Shown here piece by piece: positions 42,949-54,247 of a stretch of 64,000 nt of DNA. The notes under the pieces are model-generated. The model searched no databases and was not told where the DNA came from. It was given only the letters and a program-made list of their open reading frames with translations. The position numbers and the translations under genes were made by a program. The stretch spans positions 2,831,001-2,895,000 of the forward strand of contig JASSKH010000038.1 in the NCBI GenBank assembly GCA_031763025.1, in the 5' to 3' direction. The DNA comes from Macrocystis pyrifera (taxonomy: Eukaryota; Sar; Phaeophyceae; Laminariales; Laminariaceae). The stretch's first letter is position 1, and every line of letters starts with the position of its first letter.

Positions 42949-45444
42949 CATGGCTACGGAGGAAGAACACCGCCACGAACGTCAAGCCATGTACGGATAC
43001 CTGGGCCAAGCCAACGCCGGCATCGGACATAGCAACAAGCGGGGAGCAGGCGCCAGCGCCACTAATGTGGAACGGTCTCGAGAGAGAGTCATGGCGGAGG
43101 AAGAGGCGGATGCGGAAGCAGAACGAGAGTTGACCAATCGCCCATGGGGAAAGCAGGACCTCGCTCACTTGCAGAAGGCTGTTAACGAGTGAGTAAGAGA
43201 AGCTTGACAGCCTTTCGGGCCCCTCCGATTTGTGTATTATTATACGTTTTGCGTACCCAGTGTACGCCTAATGTCTGCGAGTGCTTTACAGTGTTTCGAA
43301 TTGGGTTCGTTGCTCTAGGATAGAACCTTGACACTTATCGGCCGCAGTCTCGCCGGTTGGACTATTCCAATGGACGTTATCATCCGTCGAGACGTATCAC
43401 AAAGCGCGGCGCTGGTACGAAGACTGGTGCAGGGACTGGTACAGAGAGTGATACAGAGAGTGATACACATGCTGGCGCAGAGACTGGCACAGCGACGGGT
43501 ACAGAGACTGTCACAAAGACTGGCAGATGTTGGCGTGGGTCTTACGGCAATTCCCCCTACGTACGATACCGTTGTCTTGTTTCGGCGCGATGGACGCTTA
43601 GGTACGGTGAATGCGGTTGGCGCGCTATCATGACCGACCAAAAGTACAAGGAGCTCTTCCATATGAGAAGCCCGCCAATCGTGAAGACCATGTACCGCCT
43701 GATCAAGGACAACGATGTGAGGCGGGCCAAGACGAGAGCTAGATTGGCAGCTAAGGCGGACACCAAGGCCAAGGCGCGAGTGAGTGGCAACTCTTAGATC
43801 CATGGCTACAAGAGTATGTCCAATAGTGTAGCTGATAGTTTAGGTAGACTGTCACCCCTGCTGTTGAAAAGTCGGGGGCCCAAACCCCGGTGGAACTATC
43901 TTCTTGCGTCGCTAAAAGCACTGGGATGTGAGTTGGCAAAGTCTATCGGAAAATTTGATGAGCAGTGGGAATGCTGAGCCCTATGAGCGATTTCGGCTGG
44001 AAAGTAAAAGTGATGACAAACAATCAAACGGGCAATCGACCATTAAGCCAAAGCGTACGCCCGGCGTCCTCGAGGTCGGCTGTCTGAACTACGGTAGAAT
44101 TTGTTGCGTGGAAGAGTTTTTATTTGCTCGTCGTGCTGTGGGCTGCTTTTTGTACTAGTATAGAATGCACAGAACATAATTACTCAAGCTATAGCGCTGC
44201 GCTGTGCCAGGCATCTGACATCATGTTTTCAGGGTTGCGGGTTAGGGTGAGTACCTCCGCCTCTTGCAACTTTCCTCGTACTTACTTCCGTATTCGCAAG
44301 GGCCTCCTCCGGTCGTTTCCATATATGCCATACATAGCGAGGCTGTCGTTTCCATATATGCCATACATAACGAGGCTGAAGGCACACACGTTTTGCGCGC
44401 CTTTCGATCACTTAGGAGGAATTCGCAACCGGAGCAGAGGGTGACGCCGGGAAAGAAGAAAGCAAAGAGGCTATCATGCTGCTCGAAGCTGATGCAGCAG
44501 CAGCGACAGCCTTGGCACGCGTCGAAGCGCATGAAAGCGTAGTGTACAGAGATGAGGAGGTGGGAGGAACAGGCGTGATGCGCGACCACGCTAATGCGCG
44601 CGAATACAGAACCATGCTTCAAAAAAGCGTACAAGAGCACGGTGTGGGAGGGTGGGAGGCCAAGGTAAGAAGGGATTGAAGTTGACTGTTACAGGGGGGG
44701 TAGTTTCATGCGTAGCTTTGGGTCGAGTGAAAGGGACAATAGCCTCATTCATGCATACCAAGTAAGTGACGCTAGAAATACAGTACCAATTAATGCATGT
44801 ACGCGCAGGATGGTGCTGTCACGCGTTGCTTGGTACGGTCCTGGCGCTGATCTGCATGTATTCTTGCCAATTGTTGTCCTTCCTTTGGGCGTAACCCGCA
44901 TCGTATATTCTGAAGGTAGTGTATTGTATGGGTATGAGCAGTAGGGCAGTATTTACTCAACTCTTGACGCACGCCGCTACTCGGTTACTTGCAGTTGGAG
45001 ATGCCGGCCTACTCTCTATTGAAGGAGATCGGGGGCCCAAGCACGCTGGCCAATCACTGGAGGTCCATGCGGCACCGTCTGCGGCGAAGGTTAGCGAGAC
45101 AGGGGATTTCCAAAGGTGGGCGTGGAGCCAGGGCATCGAAAAACGCGATTGTGAAAGGCCCGATGCTATCGCAGGCTCTCAGCAACGGCTCGAGCGAACC
45201 TTCCTCGCTAGGTTACACGGGCGCATGCGAGGGACGCAAATCAAGTGTATCACCAAGGACCACAGGCGGCAACGAGATTGCAGGCAGAGGTCAGAGTGTC
45301 GTGGAGCGCCAGGAGACTGAAGTCGCCGGCCGAACCGAAGAGGATGTCGAACGAGTCGACAACATTGACGTAGGCGGCGAGCGAAGCGTGAAGAGAGCTC
45401 GTACTCAAGAGAAGCTGGAAGGCGAACGGGGTGCCAGCACCTGA
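42949..45444 (+). CDS. Myb/SANT-like two-repeat protein, or C-terminal half of the ELM2-PHD protein
   Basis: Exons in phase: about 42949-43188 (MATEEEHRHERQAM ... WGKQDLAHLQKAVNE), 43602-43779 (YGECGWRAIMTDQKYKELFH ... VKTMYRLIKDND), 44416-44664 (acidic/Ala-rich, ends YRTMLQKSVQEHGVGGWEAK), 44995-45444 (LEMPAYSLLKEIGG, NHWRSMRHRLRRRLARQG, then a charged tail; TGA at 45442-45444). The first two exons and the last two each build a Myb/SANT-like fold: L-Q-K-(A/S)-V-x-E-x-G-x-x-G-W, a helix, then a basic third helix. These are likely DNA- or chromatin-binding. Frames are clean and splice sites strong (CGA|GTGAGT, AAG|GTAAGA). The upstream junction to the PHD exon was not resolved; ATG at 42932 or 42950 could be an independent start. 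Confidence 0.75.
43400..43535. repeat. GACTGGTACAGAGA minisatellite
   Basis: Irregular tandem units of 12-18 bp built on GACTGGTACAGAGAGTGATA and GGCACAGCGACGGGTACAGA. It lies in the intron between the Myb-like exons ending 43188 and starting 43602. The frame through it stays open (Thr/Gly/Glu-rich), but exon phases at 43188 and 43602 fit each other directly, so I read it as intronic. Confidence 0.75.
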
Positions 45445-46662
45445 GGGGACTGGACGCTCGGAGTTTGAAATGTTGCAGCCAACTAGTGTGCTGGCTTGTG
45501 CGTCATCGGACGTGGTGCCGAGGCGTCTTACTGGCACCCCTTTTTCGTTGGTGAATGTTATCTCCGCTGCCCCTTTTCCCGGATATATCTCGTTACGTAC
45601 GTTTGTTGTTGTTTTCTGTTGACTTGGACGTTGTGAAGATGTGTTATCGTCGACGCGAGGGACGTGGGAATGGGCCACGGTACGCGAATATGCCACGATA
45701 AGTATATACTGCTGTACACACAAACTTAGTCGAACGAAGTACGTTTTCACGCTGGCTTAAAGCGTACCACAGACGTTGCCCCCAAGTATAAATAAATGTA
45801 CTTACAAGCAGTACTACTGCAGCAGCGGGTTGGTATAGATTCTTCAACACGAGTGCGCTGCGCCAGCTTTGCCATACACAATATTGAGCCAATGCGATAA
45901 TGTAATACTATTAATAAAACTGTCTACAGATATACCTGGTATAATAGTAGCGGCTCTCTCACAAGAAACCTGAAATCGGGGTAAGGCTGACTTTTGTGTT
46001 ATGGCGGGCGCGAAGGCACACTTTCTTATTTTCGTCCCCGAGAAGACGTGTTCCCTACATGATGCATAATGAATGGTACCTTGGGCCCAGGCCGACTGGG
46101 TCGACTTTCTTAAAGCTTTGGCACTGACTAATACGCCGAGACCTTTTCTTTTCTTTTTTTTTTTCAACTTTTCATTCAGGCTTTCGGGCTATAACTTTTT
46201 TATGAGCAAGTCGGTATCCTACTGTACCAGGAATAGCATATGCCCCCCTTAGCCCCACACACGTTTTGTTTTAGAACCGCAAAAAAAAAGATGTACTTGG
46301 GATTTAGAGTCCGGCTGATGTTGCGATGGTAGAAGGGTTCGGAAGCAAACTTGAACTTGATTGAATAATAAATAAATGCGATACTTTTCTTCTTTGACCG
46401 GAAACACAACGATTTAGTCGCGTATCGTGGTATCCTGGTTTCCATCATGCCTGAAGACCGGCGCGCGAAGAGACAATAACAACGATGTACCTGTGTGTAA
46501 AAAAAAATGTGCAAGATGAATGAGTTCAAGCTACTCGGGACCACGATGAAGAGAAACTTGAATTTCGGTTCGACGCAATGGTTGATGACTGATGATCTGA
46601 TATTTGGTTTAATTGATCACTACACTATTATTAATAGGCCGACCCATCCCAAAACATGTTAA
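45445..46662. other. Intergenic spacer
   Basis: Downstream of the Myb-like gene stop. AT-rich with poly-A/poly-T tracts and two TACCTGGTAT/TACCAGGAAT words. No supported gene. Confidence 0.5.
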
Positions 46663-48393
46663 TAATGAGGCGCGCGAAGCGCGCTAAAAGCGGGCGAGCC
46701 TTTTTTTTCTTGGAATTTTCCAAGAAAAAAAAAGCCTCTTCATAGCGGCTCGGATACGAGCGTGGGGTGCCTTGTTTTGAGTTTCTCTGTATGTGTGTGT
46801 GTGTGTGTGGTGAGCGTGTATGTGTGTGTGATTCAACATTTTTTTGGGCAACGTTTGACCACCGCCCTCGACGCACACCGCACCAATTCCAGTCCCGGCG
46901 GGCTCTGTGGACGCGCACACACAAAACAGACCTCCTGGTGCTGGTGCGGTGGTAAGTCGTTCACAGCAGCTCGAGTTAGGTGTGGCAACGTGTGTAGGCA
47001 CATGTTGGTGCTGGGCCATGTTGAAAAAACACAGAACCAACAACACATTATATTTTGAAACCCAGCTAGCTCTACGAGTACTCGTAGGTAGGCAGACTGT
47101 GTCTGTCCACAGCAACGAGCGTTCGGGTCATGTCCCCGAGACATGCTGCAGGCCCATCCTCCTGCTGATGAGGGGACTGAGAAGCAGGAGAGTATCTGCT
47201 GTATAATAGTTGTTGTACAGCAGTAGTAGTAGTGGTGGCACTGCTAGAAGAAGCTCTGCTGGACACACGTCAGATTGTAGATTTTTCGTCTTACAAATTA
47301 TGAGTTCGGGACCAGGAAACACATGTACGAAGGGTTCACACACAATCCGAGCGTACAGCGACGCTGACCTGGCCTCGTGTGTCCTGCTGCTGCTGCTGTT
47401 TTGCTGCTGGAGAAGCTCTGCTGTAGATGTCGTACATCATCTGTAGTAGCGGTGGCACCTGCTACCTGCTACGAGAAGTTCTCTCTTGGACAGAGCACGT
47501 CGAGTGCAGATTTTTCGTCTTGAAATTATTATGCCGAATTTCGAGTTCAAAACCAACACAGGACAAAATCGAGTACGTGTACAAAGGGTTCAAGGGGTGA
47601 GATTGACACGCCGAGCGTGCAGCGACGCTGACCCTGGCGTCGTGTGTCCTACTGCTACTGCTGCTGCTGTTTTGTTGCTGGAGAAACACTTCTGCTGCTG
47701 TAGATGTGTACAAAGGGTTCAAGGGTTAGATTGACAAGCCGAGCCGCCGAGCGTACATCGACGCTGACCCTGGCCTCGTGCGTCCCACTGCTACTGCTGA
47801 TGCTGCTGTTTTTGTTGCTGGAGAAACACAGCTGCTGTATGTAGATGTCGTACATCAGTACAAGCAAGTAGTGGTGGCACCTGCTACGAGAAAGAAGCGT
47901 CTTCTGTTGGACAAATATTTTCAGATGCAGATTTTTCGTGTTCAAATTAATTATGCCGAATTTCAACCAGAAAACACTTGCTGTTGGAAAAACGGAAAAA
48001 TATCAGGTGTGTGTCTATTTGTCGTCTTGTTCTTTCCACCCGTCGACAGCCAGTTCCGTGGTCACACAGCAGTAGTACATATTTTCGTCTTCAAATTACT
48101 ATGCCGGATTTCGAGGTGGAAATACCAGGATACACACGACAAAATCCAGTACCTGGTATTTGTTTCAGGTGTGTCCGTACTGCTGTGCTGTCTGTGTTTT
48201 TCAAGAGCAGGATATGATGCCAAGAATATTTACGGTTATGAGATTCACCAACGACGGCGTATAGGTAGAAGGTACAGCAGCAGCAGCAGTAGATGTTCGT
48301 TCGTGTTGGTTCAGCACAAATCAAATAAATGTTTTGTGCATGATGCATCGCAGATATGACTACTGCAGGTATTGCTGAGGTCGCGCCTCATTA
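46663..48393 (+). mobile_element. 1.73-kb TIR element, copy A1
   Basis: Starts TAATGAGGCGCG and ends CGCGCCTCATTA. Next to the left end is a GC hairpin (GCGCGCGAAGCGCGC) and an AT-palindrome (TTTTTTTTCTTGGAATTTTC then CAAGAAAAAAAA). Inside are a (TG)n tract and at least four diverged modules of about 170-230 bp, each with a CTGCTG/CAGCAG run, GTAGATGTCGTACATC or a relative, CAGATTTTTCGTCTTGAAAT and TTATGCCGAATTTCGAG. A 194-codon frame near the right end has no recognised domain. No transposase: non-autonomous. Confidence 0.85.
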
Positions 48394-48407
48394 CCACCAA
48401 TTACTAG

Positions 48408-50517
48408 TAATGAGGCGCGCGAAGCGCGCTAAAAGCGGGCGAGCCTTTTTTTTCTTGGAATTTTCCAAGAAAAAAAAAGCCTCTTTATAATGAGGCGCGC
48501 GAAGCGCGCTAAAAGCGGGCGAGCCTTTTTTTTCTTGGAATTTTCCAAGAAAAAAAAAGCCTCTTCATAGCGGCTCGGATACGAGCGTGGGGTGCCTTGT
48601 TTTGAGTTTCTCTGTATGTGTGTGTGTGTGTGTGTGTGGTGAGGCGTGTATGTGTGTGTGATTCAACATTTTTTTGGGCAACGTTTGACCACCGCCCTCG
48701 ACGCACACCGCACCAATTCCAGTCCCGGCGGGCTCTGTGGACGCGCACACACAAAACAGACCTCCTGGTGCTGGTGCGGTGGTAAATCGTTCACAGCAGC
48801 TCGAGCTAGGTGTGGCAACGTGTGTAGGCACATGTTGGTGCTGGGCCATGTTGAAAAAACACAGAACCAGCAACACATTATATTTTGAAACCCAGCTAGC
48901 TCTACGAGTACTCGTAGGTTGGCAGACTGTGCCTGTCCACAGCAACGAGCGTTCGGGCCATGTCCCCGAGACATGCTGCAGGCCCACCCTCCTGCTGATG
49001 AGGGGCCTGAGAAGCAGGAGAGTATCTGCTGTATAATAGTTGTTGTACAGCAGTAGTAGTAGTGGTGGCACTGCTAGAAGAAGCTCTGCTGGACACACGT
49101 CAGATTGTAGATTTTTCGTCTTCAAATGATGAGTTCGAGACCAGGAAACACATGTACGAAGGGTTCACACACAAGCCGAGCGTACAGCGACGCTGACCTG
49201 GCCTCGTGTGTCCTACTGCTGCTGCTGTTTTTTGCTGCTGGAGAAGCTCTGCTGTAGATGTCGTACATCATCTGTAGTAGCGGTGGCACCTGCTACCTGC
49301 TACGAGAAGTTCTCTCTTGGACAGAGCACGTCGAGTGCAGATTTTTCGTCTTGATATTATTATGCGCTCTGCTGGACACACGTCAGATTGTACATTTTTC
49401 GTCTTCAAATTATGAGTTCGGGACCAGGACACACATGTACAAATAAGGGTTCACACACAAGCCGAGCGTACAGCGACGCTGACCTGGCCTCGTGTGTCCT
49501 ACTGCTGCTGCTGTTTTGCTGCTGGAGAAGCTCTGCTGTAGATGTCGTACATCATCAGTAGTAGCGGTGGCACCTGCTACCTGCTACGAGAAGTTCTCTC
49601 TTGGACAGAGCACGTCGAGTGCAGATTTTTCGTCTTGAAATTATTATGCCGAATTTCGAGTTCAAAACCAACACAGGACAAAATCGACTACGTGTACAAA
49701 GGGTTCAAGGGGTGAGATTGACAAGCCGAGCGTACAGCGACGCTGACCCTGGCGTCGTGTGTCCTACTGCTACTGCTGCTGCTGTTTTGTTGCTGGAGAA
49801 ATACTTCTGCTGCTGTAGATGTGTACAAAGGGTTCAAGGGTTAGATTGACGAGCCGAGCCGCCGAGCGTACATCGACGCTGACCCTGGCCTCGTGCGTCC
49901 CACTGCTACTGCTGCTGCTGCTGCTTTTGTTGCTGGAGAAACACAGCTGCTGTATGTAGATGTCGTACATCAGTACAAGCAAGTAGTGGTGGCACCTGCT
50001 ACGAGAAAGAAGCGTCTTCTGTTGGACAAATATTTTCAGATGCAGATTTTTCGTGTTCAAATTAATTATGCCGAATTTCAACCAGAAAACACTTGCTGTT
50101 GGAAAAACGCAAAAAGAAAAAATATATATCAGGTGTGTGTCTATTTGTCGTCTTGTTCTTTCCACCCGTCGACAGCCAGTTCCGTGGTCACACAGCAGTA
50201 GTACATATTTTCGTCTTCAAATTACTATGCCGGATTTCGAGGTGGAAATACCAGGATACACACGACAAAATCCAGTACCTGGTATTTGTTACAGGTGTGT
50301 CCGTACTGCTGTGCTGTCTGTGTGTTTCAAGAGCCGGATATGATGCCAAGAATATTTACGGTTATGAGATTCACCAACGACGGCGTATAGGTAGTAGGTA
50401 CAGCAGCAGCAGCAGTAGATGTTCGTTCGTGTTGGTTCAGCACAAATCAAATAAATGTTGTGCATGATGCATCGCAGATATGACTACTGCAGGTATTGCT
50501 GAGGTCGCGCCTCATTA
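48408..50517 (+). mobile_element. TIR element, copy A2 (direct, with duplications)
   Basis: Same ends and order as A1, in direct orientation, starting 15 bp after A1 ends. The 79-bp left-end hairpin block is duplicated (48411-48489 and 48490-48568). One internal module (about 49355-49560) is also extra, making it about 380 bp longer than A1. The right end CGCGCCTCATTA is followed by the linker CCACCAATTACTAGTA, as after A1. Confidence 0.85.
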
Positions 50518-50530
50518 CCACCAATTACTA

Positions 50531-51212
50531 GTAGCGGCTCGGATACGAGCGTGGGGTGCCTTGTTTTGAGTTTCTCTGTATGTGTGTGTGTGTGGTGAGG
50601 CGTGTATGTGTGTGTGATTCAACATTTTTTTGGGCAACGTTTGACCACCGCCCTCGACGCACACCGCACCAATTCCAGTCCCGGCGGGCTCTGTGGACGC
50701 GCACACACAAAACAGACCTCCTGGTGCTGGTGCGGTGGTAAATCGTTCACAGCAGCTCGAGCTAGGTGTGGCAACGTGTGTAGGCACATTTTGGTGCTGG
50801 GCCATGTTGAAAAAAAACACCCAACCAACAACACATGGCTCTGTGGACGCGCACACACAAAACGATAGCAACGAGCGTTCAGGCCATGTCCCCGAGACAT
50901 GCTGCAGGCCCACACTCCTGCCGATGGGGGGGCGGAGAAGCAGGAGAGTATCTGCTGTATAGTTGGTATACAGCAGTAGTATAGTTGGTGTACAGCAGTA
51001 GTAGTAGTGGTGGCACCTGCTGTTGGTGTACAGCAGTAATAGTAGTGGTGGCACCTGCTGTTGGTGTACAGCAGTAGTAGTAGTAGTGGTGGCACCTGCT
51101 GCGATAATTTCTCTCTTGGACAGAACAAGTAGAGTGCATACTTTTCGTACAGCAGTAGTAGTAGTGGTGGCACTGCTAGAAGCTCTGCTGGACACACGTC
51201 AGATTGAAATTA
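50531..51212 (+). mobile_element. TIR element, copy A3 (fragment)
   Basis: Begins directly at GCGGCTCGGATACGAGCGTG, without the left-end hairpin. It follows A1 through the TG tract and the CATGTCCCCGAGACATGCTG block, then carries its own expansion of GTACAGCAGTAGTAGTAGTG GTGGCACCTGCTG units (50950-51110). It lacks the right half of the element. It ends at the palindromic linker shared with A4. Confidence 0.8.
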
Positions 51213-51232
51213 AGATTACTAGTAATTGGTGG

Positions 51233-52965
51233 TAATGAGGCGCGACCTCAGCAATACCTGCAGTAGTCATATCTGCGATGCATCATGCACAAAACATTTA
51301 TTTGATTTGTGCTGAACCAACACGAACGAACATCTACTGCTGCTGCTGCTGTACCTTCTACCTATACGCCGTCGTTGGTGAATCTCATAACCGTAAATAT
51401 TCTTGGCATCATATCCTGCTCTTGAAAAACACAGACAGCACAGCAGTACGGACACACCTGAAACAAATACCAGGTACTGGATTTTGTCGTGTGTATCCTG
51501 GTATTTCCACCTCGAAATCCGGCATAGTAATTTGAAGACGAAAATATGTACTACTGCTGTGTGACCACGGAACTGGCTGTCGACGGGTGGAAAGAACAAG
51601 ACGACAAATAGACACACACCTGATATTTTTCCGTTTTTCCAACAGCAAGTGTTTTCTGGTTGAAATTCGGCATAATTAATTTGAACACGAAAAATCTGCA
51701 TCTGAAAATATTTGTCCAACAGAAGACGCTTCTTTCTCGTAGCAGGTGCCACCACTACTTGCTTGTACTGATGTACGACATCTACATACAGCAGCTGTGT
51801 TTCTCCAGCAACAAAAACAGCAGCAGCAGCAGTAGCAGTGGGACGCACGAGGCCAGGGTCAGCGTCGATGTACGCTCGGCGGCTCGGCTTGTCAATCTAA
51901 CCCTTGAACCCTTTGTACACATCTACAGCAGCAGAAGTGTTTCTCCAGCAACAAAACAGCAGCAGCAGTAGCAGTAGGACACACGACGCCAGGGTCAGCG
52001 TCGCTGTACGCTCGGCGTGTCAATCTCACCCCTTGAACCCTTTGTACACGTACTCGATTTTGTCCTGTGTTGGTTTTGAACTCGAAATTCGGCATAATAA
52101 TTTCAAGACGAAAAATCTGCACTCGACGTGCTCTGTCCAAGAGAGAACTTCTCGTAGCAGGTAGCAGGTGCCACCGCTACTACAGATGATGTACGACATC
52201 TACAGCAGAGCTTCTCCAGCAGCAAAACAGCAGCAGCAGCAGGACACACGAGGCCAGGTCAGCGTCGCTGTACGCTCGGATTGTGTGTGAACCCTTCGTA
52301 CATGTGTTTCCTGGTCCCGAACTCATAATTTGTAAGACGAAAAATCTACAATCTGACGTGTGTCCAGCAGAGCTTCTTCTAGCAGTGCCACCACTACTAC
52401 TACTGCTGTACAACAACTATTATACAGCAGATACTCTCCTGCTTCTCAGTCCCCTCATCAGCAGGAGGATGGGCCTGCAGCATGTCTCGGGGACATGACC
52501 CGAACGCTCGTTGCTGTGGACAGACACAGTCTGCCTACCTACGAGTACTCGTAGAGCTAGCTGGGTTTCAAAATATAATGTGTTGTTGGTTCTGTGTTTT
52601 TTCAACATGGCCCAGCACCAACATGTGCCTACACACGTTGCCACACCTAACTCGAGCTGCTGTGAACGACTTACCACCGCACCAGCACCAGGAGGTCTGT
52701 TTTGTGTGTGCGCGTCCACAGAGCCCGCCGGGACTGGAATTGGTGCGGTGTGCGTCGAGGGCGGTGGTCAAACGTTGCCCAAAAAAATGTTGAATCACAC
52801 ACACATACACGCTCACCACACACACACACACACACATACAGAGAAACTCAAAACAAGGCACCCCACGCTCGTATCCGAGCCGCTATGAAGAGGCTTTTTT
52901 TTTCTTGGAAAATTCCAAGAAAAAAAAGGCTCGCCCGCTTTTAGCGCGCTTCGCGCGCCTCATTA
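51233..52965 (-). mobile_element. 1.73-kb TIR element, copy A4 (inverted, almost identical to A1)
   Basis: The reverse complement reads from TAATGAGGCGCGCGAAGCGC at 52965 to CGCGCCTCATTA at 51233 and follows A1 nearly base for base, including length. The 194-codon frame of A1 (47778-48359) is matched at 51267-51848 with one visible residue change. A1 and A4 therefore form a long inverted repeat with a 2.8-kb spacer made of A2 and A3. Confidence 0.9.
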
Positions 52966-53245
52966 TTATGAGTTCGGGACCAGGAAACATCGCGCGCCTC
53001 ATTACAAGTAATAACTTCTGTGGTCACACAGCAGTAGTACATATTTTCGTCTTCAAATTATTATGCCGGATTTCGAGGTGGAAATACCAGGATACACACG
53101 ACAAAAACTATTTCAATAAAAGTTGTGAGTGTGTGTGCGCTTTTTTTTCCATTTGTGACTTTTTTTTTTGTGCCACAAGTACATTAATTCACCTTGCGTT
53201 TTTGAACGTATAATAGGCGCCTCATTACCACCAATTACTAGTAGC
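52966..53245. mobile_element. Fragments of the A element and of the large tandem unit
   Basis: Contains TTATGAGTTCGGGACCAGGA, a second CGCGCGCCTCATTA, the TTTTCGTCTTCAAATTATTA module and a piece like the tandem unit of 26-36 kb (GTACATTAATTCACCTTGCG then TTTTTGAACGTATAAT). It ends GGCGCCTCATTACCACCAAT then TACTAGTA, the same right-end-plus-linker seen after A1 and A2. It marks the right border of the array. Confidence 0.7.
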
Positions 53246-53284
53246 AACCACATCACCACCGGGACCACGACCCGTCCGGCACAA

Positions 53285-53350
53285 TCAGTGCATGGAGATT
53301 ACCGTGCCGATATCGGCCTCGATGGCTTTTTCTGTGGGTTCTAAACGGAC
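53285..53350 (-). CDS. Possible terminal exon of an unidentified minus-strand gene
   Basis: Acceptor GTAGCTCAG followed by VRLEPTEKAIEADIGTVISM-His and TGA at 53285-53287. The short frame is charged and reads like protein, but no family is recognised and its phase (0) does not fit the candidate exon at 53803-53899 (phase 2). Could be chance. Confidence 0.25.
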   Translation of the reverse strand, partial: VRLEPTEKAIEADIGTVISMH

Positions 53351-53802
53351 CTGAGCTACGAATCGACTACTGTTGCTGCTGTACCTTGCTTCACCTTTCT
53401 TTCTGTCGAACCTGTTACTACTGCTGTGACATGTCCGATGTGGTGGAATCCTCCCGCAGTCAAAACCCCGCCACTCACTCACTCTGTATATCTGTGTATA
53501 ATATTATGTATGTAATGTTGTACTACACGCACGTCACCATCGCCATGCTGATATGCTACAATACGTGTTTGGGGGGTACTTCTTCCGACAAGTATTTTAC
53601 CCCAGGATCTATCTCCAAGGAGGATGAAAAAAAAAATCCGATAAATAAATACCCCCCCTGGTACCAGGTATCCAAAACGACAACTTGGTGCTTCAGCAGT
53701 GCATTCTGCTGTTGTGCAACACCCTCGGATTCCCATTGCATCCAACCTCCAATTTGTCTTCTTGTGCGAGAGTGCAGGACAGATTGCAGTGCAACAGCAT
53801 AC

Positions 53803-53899
53803 CTTGGGCGCAGAGGAATTGCGGCTATACCCACTGTGGCACAAGCATCATGCCACAAGTGCTCGTTCGCCACATCGAAGAACCTAAGGTGACCGAAGC
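53803..53899 (-). CDS. Possible internal exon of an unidentified minus-strand gene
   Basis: Acceptor GAGTCTAG and donor CCAAG|GTATGC enclose FGHLRFFDVANEHLWHDACA and TVGIAAIPLRP. Its entry phase fits a GT donor inside the 54248-54415 exon (TGTC|GTGTTG), which would give a splice form bypassing the stop there. Not recognised. Confidence 0.25.
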
Positions 53900-54247
53900 C
53901 TAGACTCTACTGAAGTTAATTACACGCGCACCTCTCTCCGCCATGCTCATCGTACATTAGTATGTGCCAAGCATATTGCACCAAACAGACAGCAGTAGTT
54001 GGACTGCCTCTTGGAAGTCGAGGCAGGAAGTGTGAAACACTACACCGTTGCAAGGATAGGAAAGCTCGACAGTGTTGTGGTATACCTGTACGAGCAGCTG
54101 AACCTAATACGAACCAGACACTACTGCAGTACTGCTGTATACACGTAGAGTACCCCTGTTCGCTGCTGTGTTGTCGCATTTTCGAAAACGATTACCTGGT
54201 ATGTATGTACTGCTGTACGCAGTAGCTAGTATACAATAAAACCAAGA

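Noticed and set aside
47778-48359. 194-codon frame in copy A1, repeated in A4
   Set aside because: Conserved only because the two copies are nearly identical. In A2 the frame is broken by indels, and the translation is mostly simple repeats (Ser runs from CAG repeats) with no domain.
46663-53245. CRISPR-like array in the A-element modules
   Set aside because: The modules are diverged tandem duplications about 200 bp long with no uniform short repeats and unique spacers, and the DNA is clearly eukaryotic.
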